Assembly (NCBI GenBank): GCA_005888865.1
Contig: VBCL01000240.1
Coordinates: 1-8,698, forward strand
DNA length: 8,698 bases
Reading direction: 5' to 3'
DNA from: Betaproteobacteria bacterium
GTDB taxonomy: Bacteria > Pseudomonadota > Gammaproteobacteria > Burkholderiales > Casimicrobiaceae
This document shows, piece after piece, positions 6,549 to 8,698 of the stretch (positions are counted from its first letter, which is position 1; each line of letters opens with the position of its first letter). The notes beneath the pieces are model-generated. The model did no database searches. It saw nothing but the letters and a program-made list of their open reading frames with translations, and was not told the origin of the DNA. The position numbers were made by a program, and so were the translations under genes.

Positions 6549-7640
6549 ATGAGCGCGAAGAGCGTGCCGCATCCGGGCGTGCGCCGTGTCGCCGTGACGG
6601 CACTGGCCGAATATCCGGACCGCATCGACGTCCGCAGCCCCACAGAGTTCGCCGAGGATCATGTCCCGTTGGCGTCGAATCATCCGGTGCTCGATGATGC
6701 CGAGCGAGCGCGGATTGGGACACTGTACGCAAGCTCGCCGTTCGCTGCGCGCAAGCTCGGCGCCGCGATCGTTGCGCGCAACATCGCCTCGATGCTCGAA
6801 ACCGCATTCGCGGAGCTGCCGCGCGAGTGGCGCCCGTTGGTGTACTGCTGGCGAGGCGGCCAGCGCAGTCGGGCGCTCACGCAGGTGCTGCACGAAGTCG
6901 GCTGGCGTGCGGTGCAGCTCGAGGGCGGCTATCGTGCATACCGGCGCCACGTCGTCGCGGAGCTCACCCGCGTTCCGCAGCGCTTCGCCTACGTTGTGAT
7001 CTGCGGCCTCACAGGCACGGGCAAAAGCCGTCTCCTCGCCGCCCTCGCCGCTGTTGGCGCGCAGACCCTCGACCTCGAGGGGATCGCGCGTCATCGCGGG
7101 TCGCTGCTGGGCGATCTGCCGGGCGAGCCCCAACCGTCGCAGAAGTCGTTCGAGACTCAGCTCGTCGACGCACTCGGCCGACTCGATCCTTCGCGACCGG
7201 TGTACGTCGAATCGGAAAGCCGCCGCATCGGCAGCGTCCAGATGCCCGATGCGCTGCTCGCCGCGATGCGCGTCGGCCGGGCGCTCACGCTGCGCACGCC
7301 GCCCGAGAAACGAGTCGCGCTGCTCAAGGCCGAGTACGCGCACTTCCTCGACGATCCGACGCTCCTCGGCGCGTGCTTGAGGCCGCTGACCGCGCTCTAC
7401 GGCAAGGCGACGATCGCGCGCTGGGAAGCGATGGCCGCGGGCGCCGGCTGGGATTCACTCATCGCGGAGCTGCTCGAAGCGCATTACGATCCGACCTACG
7501 CACGCTCGCTCGAGCGCAATTTCCCGGCGGTGGCATCCTCCAGGGTGGTCGAGGCGCGCGAGATCACGCCGGCCGCGTTTGCGGCGCTGGCGCTCGACGT
7601 GCGCACACTCTTCGAATCCAGCGAGCAAGTCGCGAGCTAA
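6549..7640 (+). CDS. mnmH: tRNA 2-selenouridine synthase (SelU/MnmH)
   Basis: MnmH replaces sulfur by selenium at the wobble 2-thiouridine of certain tRNAs, via a geranylated intermediate and using selenophosphate made by SelD. The 363-residue product has the expected two parts. An N-terminal rhodanese-like domain includes IDVRSPTEFAEDHVP at about 26-40, a NHPVLDD loop at 44-50 and the catalytic Cys100 in VYCWRGGQRS. A C-terminal P-loop domain has Walker A GLTGTGKS at 153-160 and the family segment VESESRRIG, which lies a little past residue 210. Length matches the family (about 364). The ATG lies 16 nt after the tesA stop with AGG a few nt ahead, so it is probably read from the tesA message. 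Its presence implies a selD gene elsewhere in the genome; without SelD the enzyme would be expected to stop at the geranylated product. Confidence 0.96.
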   Translation: MSAKSVPHPGVRRVAVTALAEYPDRIDVRSPTEFAEDHVPLASNHPVLDDAERARIGTLYASSPFAARKLGAAIVARNIASMLETAFAELPREWRPLVYCWRGGQRSRALTQVLHEVGWRAVQLEGGYRAYRRHVVAELTRVPQRFAYVVICGLTGTGKSRLLAALAAVGAQTLDLEGIARHRGSLLGDLPGEPQPSQKSFETQLVDALGRLDPSRPVYVESESRRIGSVQMPDALLAAMRVGRALTLRTPPEKRVALLKAEYAHFLDDPTLLGACLRPLTALYGKATIARWEAMAAGAGWDSLIAELLEAHYDPTYARSLERNFPAVASSRVVEAREITPAAFAALALDVRTLFESSEQVAS

Positions 7641-7648
7641 GGAACCTA

Positions 7649-8500
7649 ATGACCGATTACGCCTTTCGCATCGTCAACGTGTTCGCCGAGGAACGTCTCG
7701 CCGGCAATCCGCTGGCGGTGTTCGAGGACGGTCGCGGTCTCGACGATGCCGCCATGCAGGCGCTGGCGCTGCAGTTCAATCTGTCGGAGACGACGTTCGT
7801 CCTTCCATCGACCCGGGCCAGCGCGCATGTGCGCATCTTCACGCCGACCTTCGAGATGCCTTTCGCGGGTCACCCCACGCTCGGCAGCGCGCACGTCGTG
7901 CGCTCGCTCATGGGGAGTGACGAGGTTACCCTCGAGATGCGCGCCGGCGTGATTCCGGTGCGCGCCCAGGGCGACGTGTGGACGCTCGAGGCCAACGCGC
8001 CGCGCACGCGCGCGGTCGCGGCCTCGCGCGATGAGCTCGCCGCGATGCTCGGCCTCGCGGCCACGGACGTCGGCAGCGCGCCGCTCTGGGTCGACACCGG
8101 GAGCGAGCAGCTCGTGATCCCGCTCACCAGCGTCGCTGCGGTGCGGAACTGCAAGCCGAACGCGGAGCTGATGGTCAGGTACGGCACCGTCGCGCTGCCC
8201 GGAGGCGGCTCGCGCGCAATGGCCTACGTCTGGGCGGAAGTCGCACCCAACGGCATTCTGGCGCGGTTCTTCTTTCCCAAGTACGGCGCGATCATCGAAG
8301 ATCCGGGCACCGGGTCGGCGTGCGCGAACCTCGGCGGCTGGCTGGTCGCGACGGGCGCGTCGCGGCCGCGGACGCTGAACATCGCGCAGGGCGAGGCCGT
8401 CGGACGCCGCTGCAGGCTCGGTCTTACCGTCGATGCCGCGGGTGCCATCTTCGTGTCGGGGCGGGTGATCGAGTTGGGTCGGGGCACGATCACCCTCTAG
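7649..8500 (+). CDS. PhzF-family protein (isomerase/epimerase-like)
   Basis: PhzF-family proteins have a two-lobed diaminopimelate-epimerase-like fold; PhzF itself isomerises dihydro-3-hydroxyanthranilate in phenazine synthesis, but most family members have no known substrate. The 283-residue product shows the standard marks: N-terminal FRIVNVFAEERLAGNPLAVF, a SETTF segment with Glu47 at the position of the PhzF catalytic Glu45, MPFAGHPTLGSAH with His75, and EDPGTGSACANLGGW with Asp218 before the glycine loop. All catalytic positions appear intact, so it is probably an active isomerase rather than a binding relic. The ATG at 7649 is 8 nt after the mnmH stop, with AGGA about 6 nt ahead. The frame stays open far upstream inside mnmH, but that part is a shadow. 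No other phenazine gene is nearby, so a phenazine role is not supported. Confidence 0.94.
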   Translation: MTDYAFRIVNVFAEERLAGNPLAVFEDGRGLDDAAMQALALQFNLSETTFVLPSTRASAHVRIFTPTFEMPFAGHPTLGSAHVVRSLMGSDEVTLEMRAGVIPVRAQGDVWTLEANAPRTRAVAASRDELAAMLGLAATDVGSAPLWVDTGSEQLVIPLTSVAAVRNCKPNAELMVRYGTVALPGGGSRAMAYVWAEVAPNGILARFFFPKYGAIIEDPGTGSACANLGGWLVATGASRPRTLNIAQGEAVGRRCRLGLTVDAAGAIFVSGRVIELGRGTITL

Positions 8501-8518
8501 CCCAAACCCGCAACGGCT

Positions 8519-8562
8519 CGTAACAAACTGAAACGATCGCGCGGTCAACAGGGCGCTAGACT
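8519..8562 (+). promoter_or_regulatory. possible promoter/operator before the right-edge gene
   Basis: The 94-nt gap after phzF has an AT-richer patch with CGTAAC (8519-8524) and TGAAAC (8529-8534). These form an imperfect direct repeat with a 10-bp period, the spacing used by OmpR/PhoB-type regulators. TAGACT (8557-8562) could be a -10 box. No good -35 is present, which fits an activated promoter but is weak evidence. No intrinsic terminator for phzF is visible. Confidence 0.3.
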
Positions 8563-8594
8563 GCGGCGTTGTTGCTCTAACCCGAGCCGCCACG

Positions 8595-8698
8595 ATGCCT
8601 GCCCTGCTCGCCCTCGCCGCGCTTGTCGTCGCCATCGCAGTTCCGACGGCGACGTTCGCTGCTGCGCTTTCCTACGACGACGCTCGGCACCTGCTCAA
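8595..8698 (+). CDS. exported protein, N-terminus only; possibly a TolC-type outer-membrane efflux protein
   Basis: An ATG at 8595 opens a frame that stays open to the right edge (34 full codons). It begins MPALLALAALVVAIAVPTAT and continues FAAALSYDDARHLL. Residues 1-24 make a signal peptide with a small-residue cleavage site near FAAA. The segment after it (LSYDDARHLL) resembles the first helix of TolC/CzcC-type proteins, which often begin L-[ST]-x-[DE]-[DE]-A. That resemblance rests on about ten residues and is only a suggestion. It has no clear Shine-Dalgarno, though a possible promoter lies just upstream. The coding call is likely; the family is uncertain. Confidence 0.6.
   Translation, partial: MPALLALAALVVAIAVPTATFAAALSYDDARHLL

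Noticed and set aside
6827..7648. Upstream extension joining PhzF into a 557-residue protein
   Set aside because: The extension is an out-of-frame reading of mnmH. The ATG at 7649 has a good Shine-Dalgarno and starts exactly at the family N-terminus.

Overview
The window is GC-rich, densely packed bacterial chromosome. Gene content and synteny point to a beta- or gammaproteobacterium. The tryptophan 2,3-dioxygenase aligns residue for residue, as far as I can recall that protein, with the Xanthomonas campestris enzyme. The tesA gene stands back to back with a ybbA-like ABC ATPase and a ybbP-like permease, as in E. coli and many other proteobacteria. No rRNA, tRNA, insertion sequence, prophage or CRISPR array is visible.

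Layout. On the minus strand, reading leftward from about 5.7 kb, lie an ABC-transporter ATPase (4990-5682), a large FtsX-type permease (2389-4889), tryptophan 2,3-dioxygenase kynA (1443-2327), a kynureninase-like PLP enzyme (179-1423) and the start of a SEC-C zinc-motif protein that runs off the left edge (1-182). On the plus strand, divergent from the ATPase across a 181-bp spacer, lie tesA (5864-6532), the tRNA 2-selenouridine synthase mnmH (6549-7640), a PhzF-family isomerase-like protein (7649-8500) and, after a 94-bp gap, the signal-peptide end of an exported protein cut by the right edge (8595-8698).

How the genes work together. ATPase and permease should form one inner-membrane transporter, with the periplasmic TesA hydrolase as its conserved companion. 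KynA and the kynureninase-like enzyme could act on tryptophan and on kynurenine; the formamidase step between them is not encoded here. The kynureninase stop codon overlaps the SEC-C start codon (ATGA), so those two are probably translationally coupled. mnmH and phzF follow tesA at 16 and 8 nt and are probably co-transcribed with it.

Most notable points. (1) The permease gene is broken by an exact 8-bp tandem duplication; removing one copy restores an 830-residue protein with a family-typical junction. (2) The SEC-C gene at the left edge may also change frame just after its zinc motif. (3) The tesA/ybbA divergent spacer holds three perfect inverted repeats. I see no convincing evidence of a wholly new biological system; this is mostly core metabolism and envelope biology with a few anomalies worth checking.
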